NCBI GenBank assembly: GCA_944389895.1
Contig: CALXOA010000052.1
Coordinates: forward strand, 32,553-96,552
Origin: an uncultured Victivallis sp.
GTDB taxonomy: Bacteria; Verrucomicrobiota; Lentisphaeria; Victivallales; Victivallaceae
DNA: 64,000 bases
Reading direction: 5' to 3'
The position numbers and the translations under genes were made by a program. The notes under the pieces are model-generated. The model saw nothing but the letters and a program-made list of their open reading frames with translations. It did no database searches and was not told the origin of the DNA. Shown in pieces: positions 44,367 to 54,870 of this stretch (its first letter is position 1; every line of letters starts with the position of its first letter).

Positions 44367-45196
44367 TACTTCTTCCTCCGTTCAACGATGAAGTTCTTCG
44401 AAGTCTTCTTCGGATTGCGGGTCCGCTTGCCCTTGGCCAGCTGGCCCCACGGCGACACCGGATGGCCGCCGCCGGAGGTGCGGCCTTCACCGCCACCCAT
44501 CGGATGGTCGACCGGGTTCATCGCCACGCCGCGGACATGCGGACGGAAGCCCTTGTAGCGCTTCTTGCCGGCCTTGCCCATCTTGACGTTCATCAAATCC
44601 AGATTGCCGATCTGGCCGATCATCGCGCGGCAGTTCAGATTGATCATCCGGACTTCGCCCGAAGGCAACTTGATCTGCGCATAAACCTCTTCCTTGCCGC
44701 GGAGCGTCGCGACCTGGCCCGCCGAACGGACCAGCTTCGCGCCGTTGCCCGGCTGCAACTCGATGCAACAGACGCTGACGCCGACGGGAATGTCGCGCAG
44801 CTTCATGCTGTTGCCCGGCTTCAGCTCGGCTTTCGGACCGTTCATCACCGTATCGCCGACCTTCAATCCGACCGGGGCGAGAATGTACGACTTCTCCCCG
44901 TCGGCATAGTTGAGCAACGCGATGTTCGCGGTGCGGTTCGGATCGTATTCGATCGAAACAACCTTCGCCGGCACGCCTTCCTTGGACCGCAGGAAATCGA
45001 TCATGCGGTAACGCCGCTTGTTACCGGCCCCGCGAAAGCGGGTGGTGACCCGGCCGTAATTGTTCCGGCCGCCGGTGGATTTCTTACCCTTTACCAGACT
45101 CTTTTCCGGAGTCGTCGTGGTGATCGTGGACTTGTAGTCCATCACCGCCATATGACGCCGGGAGGGAGTCACGGGATTAAAACTCTTAACCGCCAT
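44366..45196 (-). CDS. rplB: 50S ribosomal protein L2
   Basis: 276 aa. Canonical segments include the N-terminal [35 protein letters not shown], and the peptidyl-transferase-proximal [20 protein letters not shown] near the C-terminus. L2 is a core 23S rRNA-binding protein needed for subunit joining. It follows rplW by 20 bp and overlaps rpsS by one base. Confidence 0.98.
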   Translation of the reverse strand: MAVKSFNPVTPSRRHMAVMDYKSTITTTTPEKSLVKGKKSTGGRNNYGRVTTRFRGAGNKRRYRMIDFLRSKEGVPAKVVSIEYDPNRTANIALLNYADGEKSYILAPVGLKVGDTVMNGPKAELKPGNSMKLRDIPVGVSVCCIELQPGNGAKLVRSAGQVATLRGKEEVYAQIKLPSGEVRMINLNCRAMIGQIGNLDLMNVKMGKAGKKRYKGFRPHVRGVAMNPVDHPMGGGEGRTSGGGHPVSPWGQLAKGKRTRNPKKTSKNFIVERRKK

Positions 45197-45216
45197 TTGA
45201 ACTGTTCTCCCCCGTC

Positions 45217-45501
45217 TTAGATGATTTCAATGCTGCCTTCGGACAAGGTGACAACCGCCTTCTTCCAGTCGGGACGGCGGCCCTTCTTCATCGAACGGCC
45301 CGCCCGCCGGGTCTTGCCCTGGCAATTGATGATGTTGACCGATTTGACCTTGACGCCGTTGAACAACTCCTCAACGGCACGACCGATCTCAATCTTCTCA
45401 GCGTCGCTCTTCACCTTGAACGTGTACTTCTTCTCCTGCATCAGGGCGTTGCACTTCTCGGTGACAACCGGCGCGATAACGATATCAAACGCACTTCTCA
45501 T
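45217..45501 (-). CDS. rplW: 50S ribosomal protein L23
   Basis: 94 aa. Typical L23: [40 protein letters not shown] and the loop [15 protein letters not shown]. It lines the peptide exit tunnel and docks trigger factor and SRP. It lies between rplD (12-bp gap) and rplB. Confidence 0.97.
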   Translation of the reverse strand: MRSAFDIVIAPVVTEKCNALMQEKKYTFKVKSDAEKIEIGRAVEELFNGVKVKSVNIINCQGKTRRAGRSMKKGRRPDWKKAVVTLSEGSIEII

Positions 45502-45513
45502 GACTGTTCCTCC

Positions 45514-46152
45514 TTACGCCAGCCGCTGGATGAACTTGTCCAAGCCGTCCTTGGTGAAAAGGAGCTTCTTGAAGCGCAAAAGTTCATACACGTTGACCGT
45601 GTCCGACTTGCGGAGCACGAGGTTCGGAATGTTTCCGGTCGCGCAGATCGAAGCCTCGTCAAGCTCCGGCAGCGAAACCATCACGGTATCGTCGGCGATC
45701 GACAGGTTCTTCAGGATCGCAAACGCGTTCCGGGTCTTGTGGTCCGGCAGATCAAACTTGTCAAGCACAAGTACATCACCCTCGACAATCCGCTCGGAAA
45801 GCGCACGCTTCAGAGCAAGCACCAGAACCTTTTTATTGACTTTCTTCGCGAATGAACGCGGACGGGGCCCGAAAATCGTACCGCCGCCAACCCAGACGGG
45901 ACTCCGGCTCGAACCGGCACGGGCACGCCCCATGCCTTTCTGACGGAACGGCTTGGCGCCGCCGCCGGAAACTTCGCCGCGGGTCTTGGTGCAGGCGGTA
46001 CCGGCACGCTGTCCGGCAAGGTAGGCAACCACCGCGTCATGCACGGCCTGCTCGCCCTTTTCAAGCTCGATCACACCTTCCGGAATGGCATATTCGCCGA
46101 CCCGGGCACCTTTGCAATCAAGGATATCCAAAGTTTTCGACATCTTGCTCAC
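45514..46152 (-). CDS. rplD: 50S ribosomal protein L4
   Basis: 212 aa. The tunnel-loop region is present (TKTRGEVSGGGAKPFRQKG, GRARAGSSRSPVWVGGGTIF). L4 helps assemble the 50S subunit and, in E. coli, represses its own S10 operon. No S10-type leader was recognised here because rpsJ is preceded directly by fusA. Confidence 0.97.
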   Translation of the reverse strand: MSKMSKTLDILDCKGARVGEYAIPEGVIELEKGEQAVHDAVVAYLAGQRAGTACTKTRGEVSGGGAKPFRQKGMGRARAGSSRSPVWVGGGTIFGPRPRSFAKKVNKKVLVLALKRALSERIVEGDVLVLDKFDLPDHKTRNAFAILKNLSIADDTVMVSLPELDEASICATGNIPNLVLRKSDTVNVYELLRFKKLLFTKDGLDKFIQRLA

Positions 46153-46155
46153 CTA

Positions 46156-46812
46156 TTACTTCGTTGCGCCCGGCTGCTTCTTGATCGCACTCCGGATCAA
46201 CAAAATACCTCCATTGGCGCCGGGAATCGCACCCTTCACCAGAAGTACATTGTCTTCCGCCATCACCCGGACAACCTGCAGATTCTGCACCGTCCGGCGG
46301 GCATTGCCCATGTGACCAGGCATCCGCTTGCCCTTGATCACGTTGCCTGGCCATTCGCAGCAACCGATCGAACCCGTACGACGGGTCCACGCGCCGCCAT
46401 GGCTGCCGCGGCCACCGCCGAAACGGTAGCGCCGAACCACCCCCTGGAACCCGCGCCCCTTGGTGGTCCCGACCACATCGAGACGATCATTCGCCGCGAA
46501 AAGCTCAGCCGTCAACACCGTACCCGGCGCGGGAGTCTCCTCCCCGGCAGCCACGCGAATCTCACGCAGCACCGACGGCAGCTTGTCCCCGGTGACGCCG
46601 GCCTTCGCCAGGTGACCGGCGCGGGCTTTGGTCACATTCTTCGCCTTACGCTCGCCGAACCCCAGCTGGATGGCCGCGTAACCGTCGCGCTCGACCGTCT
46701 TGACATCGGTCACAACGCACGGACCGGCCTGAACCACCGTCACCGGGATCAGCACGCCCTTCTCGTCGTAGACCTGAGTCATTCCGACCTTTTTACCGAT
46801 TAATCCTTTCAT
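46156..46812 (-). CDS. rplC: 50S ribosomal protein L3
   Basis: 218 aa from an ATG at 46812; the longer frame upstream is the rpsJ-rplC spacer. MKGLIGKKVGMTQVYDEKG at the N-terminus and RYRFGGGRGSHGGAWTRRTG approaching the peptidyl transferase centre are canonical. It binds the 3' domain of 23S rRNA early in assembly. Gap to rplD is 3 bp. Confidence 0.97.
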   Translation of the reverse strand: MKGLIGKKVGMTQVYDEKGVLIPVTVVQAGPCVVTDVKTVERDGYAAIQLGFGERKAKNVTKARAGHLAKAGVTGDKLPSVLREIRVAAGEETPAPGTVLTAELFAANDRLDVVGTTKGRGFQGVVRRYRFGGGRGSHGGAWTRRTGSIGCCEWPGNVIKGKRMPGHMGNARRTVQNLQVVRVMAEDNVLLVKGAIPGANGGILLIRSAIKKQPGATK

Positions 46813-46886
46813 ATTTTCTCCTTTCGTGAGAAATTTCGATACTTGCCCCCAATCGGTCGGAGGCATTGGTATCTAGGGTTCTAACC

Positions 46887-47210
46887 TCAGAACCCGGTCT
46901 TGATCGTAATGTCCACACCGGCGGGGAGGTTGAGCTTCTTGAGCTCATCGACCGTCTTTGCCGTCGGGTTGACAATGTCCAGCATACGCTTGTGCGTCCG
47001 GATTTCAAACTGCTCCATCGACTTCTTGTCGACGTGAGGCGAACGGTTCACCGTCCAACGCTCGATCCGGGTCGGAAGCGGAATCGGACCGGCAACCATC
47101 GAACCGGTACGCTTGGCCGCTTCAAGAATCTCATTGACCGACTGATCCAGAATCCGGTGCTCGTAAGCCTGAAGACGAATCCGGATACGCTGGGTTTTTC
47201 CCGTAGCCAT
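46887..47210 (-). CDS. rpsJ: 30S ribosomal protein S10 / NusE
   Basis: 107 aa. [39 protein letters not shown] and [18 protein letters not shown] are canonical S10. It is a 30S head protein and also NusE, an antitermination partner of NusB and NusG. It begins three bases after the fusA stop, so str and S10 operons are joined. Confidence 0.98.
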   Translation of the reverse strand: MATGKTQRIRIRLQAYEHRILDQSVNEILEAAKRTGSMVAGPIPLPTRIERWTVNRSPHVDKKSMEQFEIRTHKRMLDIVNPTAKTVDELKKLNLPAGVDITIKTGF

Positions 47211-47213
47211 AGC

Positions 47214-49328
47214 TTATTTCTTCTCCACAATTTTATCTTGAATTTGTTTCGGAACACGCTCAAAGTGCGCCGGCTCCATCGAATAGGTGGCGCGACCGCG
47301 CGACAACGAACGAATCGCAGTCGCGTAACCGAAGAGTTCGGCCAGCGGAATGTTCGCCTGGATACGGCTGCTGCCGTTGCTGCCGGCATCGATCGTCACG
47401 ATCTGACCGCGACGACTGGTGATATCGCCGATCAGGTCGCCGGTATTCTCGTCCGGAGCGGTCAGCTCCACCTTCATGATCGGCTCAAGCAACATCAAAC
47501 CGGCCTTGCGGGCAGCTTCCTTGAATGCCATCGAACCGGCAATCTTGAATGCCATTTCCGAAGAGTCGACCGGATGGTACGAACCGTCAAGCAACTCAAC
47601 CTTGAAGTCGATCACGGGATAACCGGCAAGAACGCCACTCTGCGCAGCTTCCCGAATCCCCTGCTCGATCGGTTTGATGAACTCTTTCGGGATGTTGCCA
47701 CCGACCACCTTGTTCTCAAAAACGATCCCGCTGCCGTTTTCCCCGGGAATCAGGTTGATGATACAGTGACCATACTGGCCGCGACCACCCGACTGCCGGA
47801 CGAACTTCATGTTCGAATCGGCCGAAGCGCAGAGCGCCTCGCGATACGCAACCTGCGGAGCACCGGTGTTGGCTTCAACCTTGAACTCACGGACCAGTCG
47901 GTCGAGAATGATCTCAAGATGCAGCTCACCCATACCGGAAATGATCGTCTGCCCGGTCTCCTCATCGGAATGAATCCGGAAGGTCGGATCCTCGTCGGAA
48001 AGGGCAATCAGCCCCTTGGAAAGCTTGTCGCGGTCACCGGAGGATTTGGGCTCGACGGCAATCGAAATCACCGGCTCGGGGAAGTTCATCGATTCCAGCA
48101 CGATCGGCTTATCCTCGAGACAGAGCGTGTCGCCGGTGGTCACGTTCTTGAGACCGACCGCCGCGGCGATATCGCCGGAGAAGATCTCTTCGTGCTCTTC
48201 GCGCTGATTCGCGTGCATCTGCAGCAGACGCCCGAGACGCTCGCGTTTTCCGGTACGAGGATTGAGCACCGTCATCCCCTGCGCGGCGACGCCGGAGTAG
48301 ACCCGGAAATAGTAGAGTTTTCCGACAAACGGGTCGGTCATGATCTTGAAAACCAGCGCCGAAAACGGCTGAAGGTCGCCGACATGGCGGGTCAGCGGAG
48401 CGCCCGTCGTCGGATCACTGCCGTTGATGTCCCAGATATCGATCGGGCTCGGCAGATAGTCAACTACGATATCGAGCAACGGCTGCACGCCTTTGTTCTT
48501 GAATGCGGTGCAGCAGGCCACCGGTACGATACGGGCACCGCAGGTCGCCCGGCGGATCGCCGCCTTGAGCTGGTCATGGGTCGGAGCCTCTTCCGCGAGG
48601 AAAAGCTCCATAATCTCGTCATCGACCTCGGCCACACATTCAACCAGATGGTTGTAAGCTTCCTCACGACGGGTTGCCAGCTCACCGGAGAGCTCCTCTA
48701 TTTTCATGTTGACGCCGTTATTCGCGTCGTCAAAGTAGATCGCCTTGCCTTCCAGGACGTCGATCACACCCTTGAAATCATTTTCCTTGCCGATCGGCAG
48801 CATCAATGGAACAGGGGTCGCGCCGAGTTTCGTTTTGATTTCAGTGACGACGCCTTCAAAATCGGCACCAGTACGGTCCATCTTGTTGACCAGCGCAACA
48901 ACGGGAACATGGTACTTCTGCGCCTGACGCCAGACAGTCTCCGTCTGGGGCTGAACTTTACCGACCGAGCAGAAAACCGCGACCGCGCCATCGAGAACAC
49001 GGAGCGAACGCTCCACCTCCGCCGTGAAGTCCACGTGTCCGGGAGTGTCGATGATGTTGATACGATGGTTCTTCCAATAACAGGTGGTGGCGGCGCTGGT
49101 AATCGTGATGCCGCGTTCGCGTTCCTGCTCCATCCAGTCCATCGTAGCGGTACCCTCGTGGGTATCACCGATCTTGTAGTTGACTCCGCAGTAGAAGAGA
49201 ATACGTTCCGTCAAAGTGGTCTTGCCGGCATCGATATGTGCCATGATGCCGATATTGCGGGTGTTCTTCAACGCGACTTTACGATGCGGAGACTCATGAA
49301 ATTGGGTCTTGTCTATCTCGGTACTCAT
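47214..49328 (-). CDS. fusA: elongation factor G
   Basis: 704 aa. Five-domain EF-G: GTP-binding [19 protein letters not shown], switch [41 protein letters not shown], and domains III-V through [20 protein letters not shown]. It drives ribosomal translocation. Standard position between rpsG (22-bp gap) and rpsJ; the usual second tuf copy is absent here. Confidence 0.98.
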   Translation of the reverse strand: MSTEIDKTQFHESPHRKVALKNTRNIGIMAHIDAGKTTLTERILFYCGVNYKIGDTHEGTATMDWMEQERERGITITSAATTCYWKNHRINIIDTPGHVDFTAEVERSLRVLDGAVAVFCSVGKVQPQTETVWRQAQKYHVPVVALVNKMDRTGADFEGVVTEIKTKLGATPVPLMLPIGKENDFKGVIDVLEGKAIYFDDANNGVNMKIEELSGELATRREEAYNHLVECVAEVDDEIMELFLAEEAPTHDQLKAAIRRATCGARIVPVACCTAFKNKGVQPLLDIVVDYLPSPIDIWDINGSDPTTGAPLTRHVGDLQPFSALVFKIMTDPFVGKLYYFRVYSGVAAQGMTVLNPRTGKRERLGRLLQMHANQREEHEEIFSGDIAAAVGLKNVTTGDTLCLEDKPIVLESMNFPEPVISIAVEPKSSGDRDKLSKGLIALSDEDPTFRIHSDEETGQTIISGMGELHLEIILDRLVREFKVEANTGAPQVAYREALCASADSNMKFVRQSGGRGQYGHCIINLIPGENGSGIVFENKVVGGNIPKEFIKPIEQGIREAAQSGVLAGYPVIDFKVELLDGSYHPVDSSEMAFKIAGSMAFKEAARKAGLMLLEPIMKVELTAPDENTGDLIGDITSRRGQIVTIDAGSNGSSRIQANIPLAELFGYATAIRSLSRGRATYSMEPAHFERVPKQIQDKIVEKK

Positions 49329-49350
49329 AATCGTTCACTGTTCCGGCGCA

Positions 49351-49821
49351 TTACCAGCGGTAATGGGCGAACGCCTTGTTCGCCTGCGCCATTTTAAAGG
49401 TATCTTCTTTCTTCTTGATCGAGGAGCCGGTGTTCTCAAACGCATCCAGAAGCTCGCCGGCCAGCGATTCGGTCATCGATTTGCCCTTGCGGCCACGGGA
49501 ATAGGTGGTGATCCAGCGCATCGCCAGAGCAACCTGCCGCTCAGGATCGACCTCGATGGGCACCTGGTAGGTCGCACCGCCGACACGGCGGCTCTTCACC
49601 TCCAGCTTCGGCTTGACGTTCTCAAGCGCCTGCTGGAAAACCTCGATCGCCTGCATATCCGGCTTCCTGGCCTGGATCAGGTCAAACGCGCCGTAAACGA
49701 TCTGCTGCGCAGTGGATTTCTTGCCGCGGCTCATGATCGTATTGATCAGACGGGCCACCAGCTCACTGTTGTACTTGACATCGGGAATCAGCTCCCGCTT
49801 GACTGCTTTGCGTCTTCTCAT
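49351..49821 (-). CDS. rpsG: 30S ribosomal protein S7
   Basis: 156 aa. [40 protein letters not shown] and PEIVD-type [20 protein letters not shown] are canonical. S7 nucleates assembly of the 30S head and represses str operons in E. coli. It follows rpsL after 36 bp. Confidence 0.98.
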   Translation of the reverse strand: MRRRKAVKRELIPDVKYNSELVARLINTIMSRGKKSTAQQIVYGAFDLIQARKPDMQAIEVFQQALENVKPKLEVKSRRVGGATYQVPIEVDPERQVALAMRWITTYSRGRKGKSMTESLAGELLDAFENTGSSIKKKEDTFKMAQANKAFAHYRW

Positions 49822-49857
49822 CTGTTTCGCACCCTATATGAATTATCGATCCGTTGC

Positions 49858-50265
49858 TTATTTCTTCTTGCCCTTCGGAGCCTCTTCCTGACCCGGCTTC
49901 GGCCGCTTTGCGCCGTATTTGGAACGGCCCTGCCGACGCTTGTCGACCCCGAGGCTGTCCAACGCGCCGCGGACGATGTGATACCGCACGCCGGGAAGGT
50001 CACGGACACGACCGCCCTTGACCAGCACCACGCTGTGCTCCTGAAGATTGTGACCTTCGCCGCCGATGTACGCGGTGACCTCCTGGCCGTTGGTCAGACG
50101 GACACGGGCGATTTTACGCAACGCCGAGTTCGGCTTCTTCGGCGTACGGGTAGTGACCTGCAGACAGACGCCGCGGCGCTGCGGACAGGCGCTCAACGCC
50201 TTGGATTTGCTTTTCTTGTCCTTCTCTTCGCGCCCGAAACGCACCAACTGGTTGATTGTCGGCAT
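49858..50265 (-). CDS. rpsL: 30S ribosomal protein S12
   Basis: 135 aa. [20 protein letters not shown], then [20 protein letters not shown] and [21 protein letters not shown] are canonical decoding-centre segments. The Lys positions whose change gives streptomycin resistance are wild-type. The C-terminus is extended by a basic GKKK tail. It is first gene after rpoC, behind a 198-bp gap that contains a promoter. Confidence 0.98.
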   Translation of the reverse strand: MPTINQLVRFGREEKDKKSKSKALSACPQRRGVCLQVTTRTPKKPNSALRKIARVRLTNGQEVTAYIGGEGHNLQEHSVVLVKGGRVRDLPGVRYHIVRGALDSLGVDKRRQGRSKYGAKRPKPGQEEAPKGKKK

Positions 50266-50335
50266 AACAAACTTCCTAATTTTTTATACTAAAAATGTGA
50301 TTGTTCACCATATTCGGCATACATCAAAGACTCAT

Positions 50336-50364
50336 AAAATAATACCGGAAAGCACTTTTTGCAA
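50336..50364 (-). promoter_or_regulatory. candidate promoter of the rpsL-rpsG-fusA-rpsJ run
   Basis: TTGCAA (50359-50364), 17 bp, then TATTTT (50336-50341) on the minus strand, giving a ~65-base leader before rpsL. It lies downstream of the rpoC hairpins, so the str/S10 genes can be read independently of rpoBC. Confidence 0.5.
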
Positions 50365-50401
50365 ATTGCCAGCCGTATTTTTTTCCAAAAACCATCGATA
50401 C

Positions 50402-50451
50402 GCCGGCCAAAACCGGCAGCCCGGCGCGGCGGAAACCGACCGCCGCACCGG
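50402..50451 (-). terminator. two strong hairpins after rpoC, no immediate T-run
   Basis: Stem 1 is a 12-bp GC-rich helix (50421-50432 with 50440-50451, 7-nt loop, one G-U pair). Stem 2 is GCCGG/CCGGC (50402-50417). A T-run appears only ~20 bases later. This could be an attenuator or processing site rather than a full terminator. Confidence 0.5.
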
Positions 50452-50463
50452 CACCGTTGGAAA

Positions 50464-53400
50464 TCAGAACTCACTTTCCTCGGGCTCTCCACCGAACTCA
50501 CCGTCGAGATCGAACCCGTCGTTTTCCACTTCGGGAACCAGCTCGCGCGCCTCGTCCGGCAGATCCTCCTCATCGTCGGCGAAGAGCGCCTTCGTATCCG
50601 AGAGATCGGAATCACGCCACGCCGCGGCAATCTCTTCGACCGACCGCTCACCCGGTTCCTGCGTCGGCAGCTCCGGCTCAATCTCCTTGCCGAGGTATTT
50701 GAGCCGGATCGACTGCATCATCTCGGTACCGGTTCCGGCCGGGATCAGGTGCCCCGTGATCACGTTCTCCTTGAAGCCGTTCAGGTTGTCCACCTTGCCG
50801 AGCGTTGCGGCCTCGGTCAGGATGCGGGTGGTATCCTGGAACGACGCCGCCGAAATGAAGCTTTCCGTCTCCAGAGCCGCCTTGGTGATACCCAGCAGAA
50901 TCGGTTCGGCCTCGGCCGGTTTGCCGCCCTTGTCGATCACCTCACGGTTGATCCGGTCGAACTCGGTCCGGTCGAGCTGTTCACCGGGCAGGTAATCGGT
51001 CGAACCGGATTCGGTGATCCGGACCTTCTGCATCATCTGCCGGATGATGATTTCGATGTGTTTGTCATTGATCTCCACACCCTGCGCACGGTAGACCAGC
51101 TGGATCGCGTCGACCAGATGCCGCTGCAACTCATGAACGCCGCAGACCTCCAGCAGCGTGTGCGGCACGATCGACCCTTCGGTCAACTTCTGCCCCTTGT
51201 GCACGAAATCACCCTTGCTGACAGTCAGTTGCTTGTGCGCCGGAATGTTGTTGTGCTCCTCGGTCATGCCGGCCTCCGGATCGCGGATCAGCAGCTGGCG
51301 CTTGCCGCGGCTGATCTTGTCCACCTCGACAAAACCGTCGATGCGGGCGATCTCGGCGACATCTTTCGGCACCCGCGCTTCGAAAAGCTCGGCGATACGC
51401 GGCAGACCGCCGGTGATGTCCTTGTTCTTGGCCGACTGCCGCGGCACACGAGCCACCACCATACCGGGGGTCACCTTGGCTCCCGCCTTGGTCATCAGCA
51501 CCGCGCCGGCCGGCAACGGATAGTTCGCAAGGAACTCGCCTGCGGGACCGATGATCACGATCTGCGGATGCAGGTCTTCGCGGTGCTCCATCACGGTACT
51601 CTGATCGGCACCGCCGCGTTTCTGCTTCTGGAGCGTGACGCCTTCCACCAGGTCGTGGAGTTCCACGGTTCCGGCCTCTTCGATGATGATCGGCACGTGG
51701 TTCGCTTCCCACTGCACGAACACCTCGTTCGCCTTGACGGTGTCACCGTCGTTCTTCTCGATCACGGCACCGGCTTCAAGCTCGTAGCGATCAAGCTCGG
51801 CCTCCTTCAGCGCATCCCCCCAGAAATCGTAGTCCTTGTTGTAGACCGTACCGAGCGCCTCGGCTTCGAACTGGGCACGTTCCCGCGCCACCTTCTCGGC
51901 CTTGCGTGCAACTTCCGGATCGTAGACGATCACATAGCCGTTCTTGTTGACGACGACCGTCTTCCCCTTCTGGTTCTTGATCGTACGCACGTTGAAGAGC
52001 TTGATGGTACCGTCGTGGCGCGATGCGATCACCGGCTGCTTGTAGGCGCTCGACGCGGTTCCGCCGATATGGAACGTACGCATCGTCAGCTGGGTGCCCG
52101 GCTCTCCGATCGACTGGGCGGCGATGATGCCGAGGGCGTCGCCCTCCTTCGCCTGCCGGTCGCTGGCCAGGTTGCGTCCATAGCACTTCACGCAGACGCC
52201 GCGGAGCGTTTCGCAGGTCAGCGTCGAGCGGATCAGCACCCGATGGATGCCGCGCTTTTCGATCAGATCCACCACGGCGGGGGTGAACTCCTCGCCGGCG
52301 GCGATGATCAGACGACCGTCCGCATAAGCGGGGTCGCGGATATCCTGTGCACTGAAGCGCCCGAGAATGCGGTCGCGCAACGGCATGATCACCTCGTCAC
52401 CCTCGATGATCGCACTGGTCCAGACCCCCTTGCTGGTACCGCAATCCTGTTCACGGCAGATGATGTCCTGTGCGACATCGACCAGACGGCGGGTCATGTA
52501 ACCGGAGTCCGCGGTCTTCAACGCGGTATCGGCCAGCCCCTTGCGGGCGCCGTGGGTCGAAATGAAGTATTCCAACACCGACAGACCTTCACGGAAGTTG
52601 GAGATGATCGGCCGCTCGATGATGTCGCCCGACGGCTTCGCCATCAGACCGCGCATACCGGCGAGCTGACGGATCTGATCTTTGCTGCCACGGGCCCCGG
52701 AGTCGAGCATCGCATAGACCGGGTTGATCTCGCCGCGGCGTGACGCGGTCTCCAGCCGGACGAACAACTCGTTGGCCACCGCATTCGAAGCCTGCGTCCA
52801 GATGTCGATCACCTTGTTGTGCCGTTCCCCCTCGGTCAACAGACCGTTGTTGTACTGTTCAAGCACGTTGGCGATCTGGGCTCGGGCATTCTCGATGATC
52901 TCCTCCTTCTTCTCGGGCACCTGGAGATCGGCGATCGAAATCGACAGCCCTGCCAGCGTCGCATGGCGGTAACCGAGATCCTTGAGATCATCAAGCAGTT
53001 TGATGGTCGCTTCATGACCGGCGATCTTGTAGGAGTCGCTGATCAGGCGGCCGAGTTCCTTCTTCTTCGCGATCTGGTTGTAGAAACCGAGACGCTCGTC
53101 CCAGATCTCATGGAAGATGCAACGGCCGGGAGTCGTCAGGATGAACCGGCTCTCCTTGTCGCCGTACAACGTATCCTTGCCGTAGTCGGGATTCGGGATC
53201 CGGACCGCATCGTGGATCTTCAGATATCCCGCCTGCATCGCATAGAGAACTTCGAAATAGTCGCGATAAAGTTTCGCCTTCTCCTTGTTGCGCGGCTCGC
53301 AGGTCAGGTAGTAGCTGCCGAGCGTGATGTCCTGGGTCGGTGACGCGATCGGCTTGCCGTTGGCCGGCGAGAAAATGTTGTTCGGAGAGAGCATCAGGAG

Positions 53401-54852
53401 CTTGGTCTCCATCTGCGCCTCGTTCGACAGCGGCACGTGCACAGCCATCTGGTCACCGTCGAAGTCTGCGTTGTACGCGGTACAGACCAGCGGGTGCAGA
53501 CGGATCGCCGACCCCTCGATCAGCACCGGATCAAACGCCTGAATACTCAACCGGTGCAGCGTCGGCGCACGGTTCAGCATCACCGGATGCCCTTTGGTCA
53601 CTTCATCGAGGATATCCCAGACCACCGGTTCGCCGCGTTCGATCATCTTTTTCGCGCCGCGGACGGTATGGGCATACCCGCGCCCCTTCAGATGGCGGAT
53701 GATGAACGGCTCAAAGAGGATCATCGCCATCTTTTTCGGCAGACCGCACTGGTGAATCTTCAGCTCGGGGCCGACCACGATCACCGAACGGCCGGAATAA
53801 TCCACACGCTTACCGAGCAGGTTCTGACGGAAACGTCCCTGCTTGCCCTTGAGCATGTCGGAGAGTGATTTCAGAGGCCGGTTCCCGGCACCGGTCACGG
53901 CACGCCCGTGACGGCCGTTGTCGAGCAGCGAATCGACCGCCTCCTGCAACATGCGCTTCTCATTGCGGATGATCACTTCAGGAGTCCGCAGCTGGAGCAG
54001 GCTCTTCAGGCGATTGTTGCGGTTGATCACACGCCGATAGAGGTCATTGAGGTCGCTGGTCGCGAACCGTCCGCCCTCGAGCGGAACCAGCGGGCGCAGA
54101 TCCGGCGGAATCACCGGAAGCACCGAAAGCATCATCCACTCGGGCCGCGAATTGCTCATCATGAAGCCTTCGACCAGGCGCAGACGCTTGGCCAGCTTCT
54201 TGCGGATCGCCTTGTTGCGGGTTCCCTCGAGGCTGACTTCGAGTTCTGCCTTCAGAGCGGGCAGGTCCACGCGCTCCAGCAACGTCTTGATCGCCGGGGC
54301 GCCCATGTCGGCGATGAACGCATCACCGTAATCCTCGCGCGCCTGATGGTATTCGATCTCCCCCATGGTCTGCCCGACCTGAAGCGGAGTATCGCCCGGA
54401 TCGGTAACCACATACTCTTCGTAGTAGATCACGCGCTCGAGCGACTTGGCGGTCATGTCGAGAATCAGACCGATTCGACTCGGCATGCACTTGAAGAACC
54501 AGATGTGCGATACCGGCACCGCCAGCTCGATATGCCCCATGCGCTCACGACGCACCTTGGCCTGGGTCACCTCGACGCCGCAGCGGTCGCAGACAATGCC
54601 CTTGTGCTTCACGCGCTTGTATTTGCCGCAGTTACACTCCCAGTCGCGGGTCGGCCCGAAAATACGTTCACAGAAGAGGCCGCCCTTCTCCGGCTTGAAA
54701 CTGCGGTAGTTGATCGTCTCGGGATTCTTGACTTCCCCGAACGACCAGGAACGGATCACTTCCGGTGAAGCCACGTTGATCGAGATCGCACCGAACGAAG
54801 ACACCGAGCTCTTGCCCAGCAGTTCCCGGTAAGCATAAGTATTGTCAATCAA
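50464..54852 (-). CDS. rpoC: RNA polymerase beta' subunit
   Basis: 1462 aa. The N-terminal zinc finger is [20 protein letters not shown]. The catalytic Mg site is [12 protein letters not shown]. The second zinc site has [14 protein letters not shown] with the matching CGTSKG. The trigger-loop region is [18 protein letters not shown]. The acidic C-terminus ([18 protein letters not shown]) is longer than usual. Together with RpoB it forms the catalytic core of transcription. It follows rpoB after 18 bp. Confidence 0.99.
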   Translation of the reverse strand: MIDNTYAYRELLGKSSVSSFGAISINVASPEVIRSWSFGEVKNPETINYRSFKPEKGGLFCERIFGPTRDWECNCGKYKRVKHKGIVCDRCGVEVTQAKVRRERMGHIELAVPVSHIWFFKCMPSRIGLILDMTAKSLERVIYYEEYVVTDPGDTPLQVGQTMGEIEYHQAREDYGDAFIADMGAPAIKTLLERVDLPALKAELEVSLEGTRNKAIRKKLAKRLRLVEGFMMSNSRPEWMMLSVLPVIPPDLRPLVPLEGGRFATSDLNDLYRRVINRNNRLKSLLQLRTPEVIIRNEKRMLQEAVDSLLDNGRHGRAVTGAGNRPLKSLSDMLKGKQGRFRQNLLGKRVDYSGRSVIVVGPELKIHQCGLPKKMAMILFEPFIIRHLKGRGYAHTVRGAKKMIERGEPVVWDILDEVTKGHPVMLNRAPTLHRLSIQAFDPVLIEGSAIRLHPLVCTAYNADFDGDQMAVHVPLSNEAQMETKLLMLSPNNIFSPANGKPIASPTQDITLGSYYLTCEPRNKEKAKLYRDYFEVLYAMQAGYLKIHDAVRIPNPDYGKDTLYGDKESRFILTTPGRCIFHEIWDERLGFYNQIAKKKELGRLISDSYKIAGHEATIKLLDDLKDLGYRHATLAGLSISIADLQVPEKKEEIIENARAQIANVLEQYNNGLLTEGERHNKVIDIWTQASNAVANELFVRLETASRRGEINPVYAMLDSGARGSKDQIRQLAGMRGLMAKPSGDIIERPIISNFREGLSVLEYFISTHGARKGLADTALKTADSGYMTRRLVDVAQDIICREQDCGTSKGVWTSAIIEGDEVIMPLRDRILGRFSAQDIRDPAYADGRLIIAAGEEFTPAVVDLIEKRGIHRVLIRSTLTCETLRGVCVKCYGRNLASDRQAKEGDALGIIAAQSIGEPGTQLTMRTFHIGGTASSAYKQPVIASRHDGTIKLFNVRTIKNQKGKTVVVNKNGYVIVYDPEVARKAEKVARERAQFEAEALGTVYNKDYDFWGDALKEAELDRYELEAGAVIEKNDGDTVKANEVFVQWEANHVPIIIEEAGTVELHDLVEGVTLQKQKRGGADQSTVMEHREDLHPQIVIIGPAGEFLANYPLPAGAVLMTKAGAKVTPGMVVARVPRQSAKNKDITGGLPRIAELFEARVPKDVAEIARIDGFVEVDKISRGKRQLLIRDPEAGMTEEHNNIPAHKQLTVSKGDFVHKGQKLTEGSIVPHTLLEVCGVHELQRHLVDAIQLVYRAQGVEINDKHIEIIIRQMMQKVRITESGSTDYLPGEQLDRTEFDRINREVIDKGGKPAEAEPILLGITKAALETESFISAASFQDTTRILTEAATLGKVDNLNGFKENVITGHLIPAGTGTEMMQSIRLKYLGKEIEPELPTQEPGERSVEEIAAAWRDSDLSDTKALFADDEEDLPDEARELVPEVENDGFDLDGEFGGEPEESEF

Positions 54853-54870
54853 GGTAAGTTCCTCCTCGAA

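Noticed and set aside
47214..49328. Possible second tuf gene next to fusA
   Set aside because: The gene after fusA is rpsJ, three bases away; there is no room for tuf.
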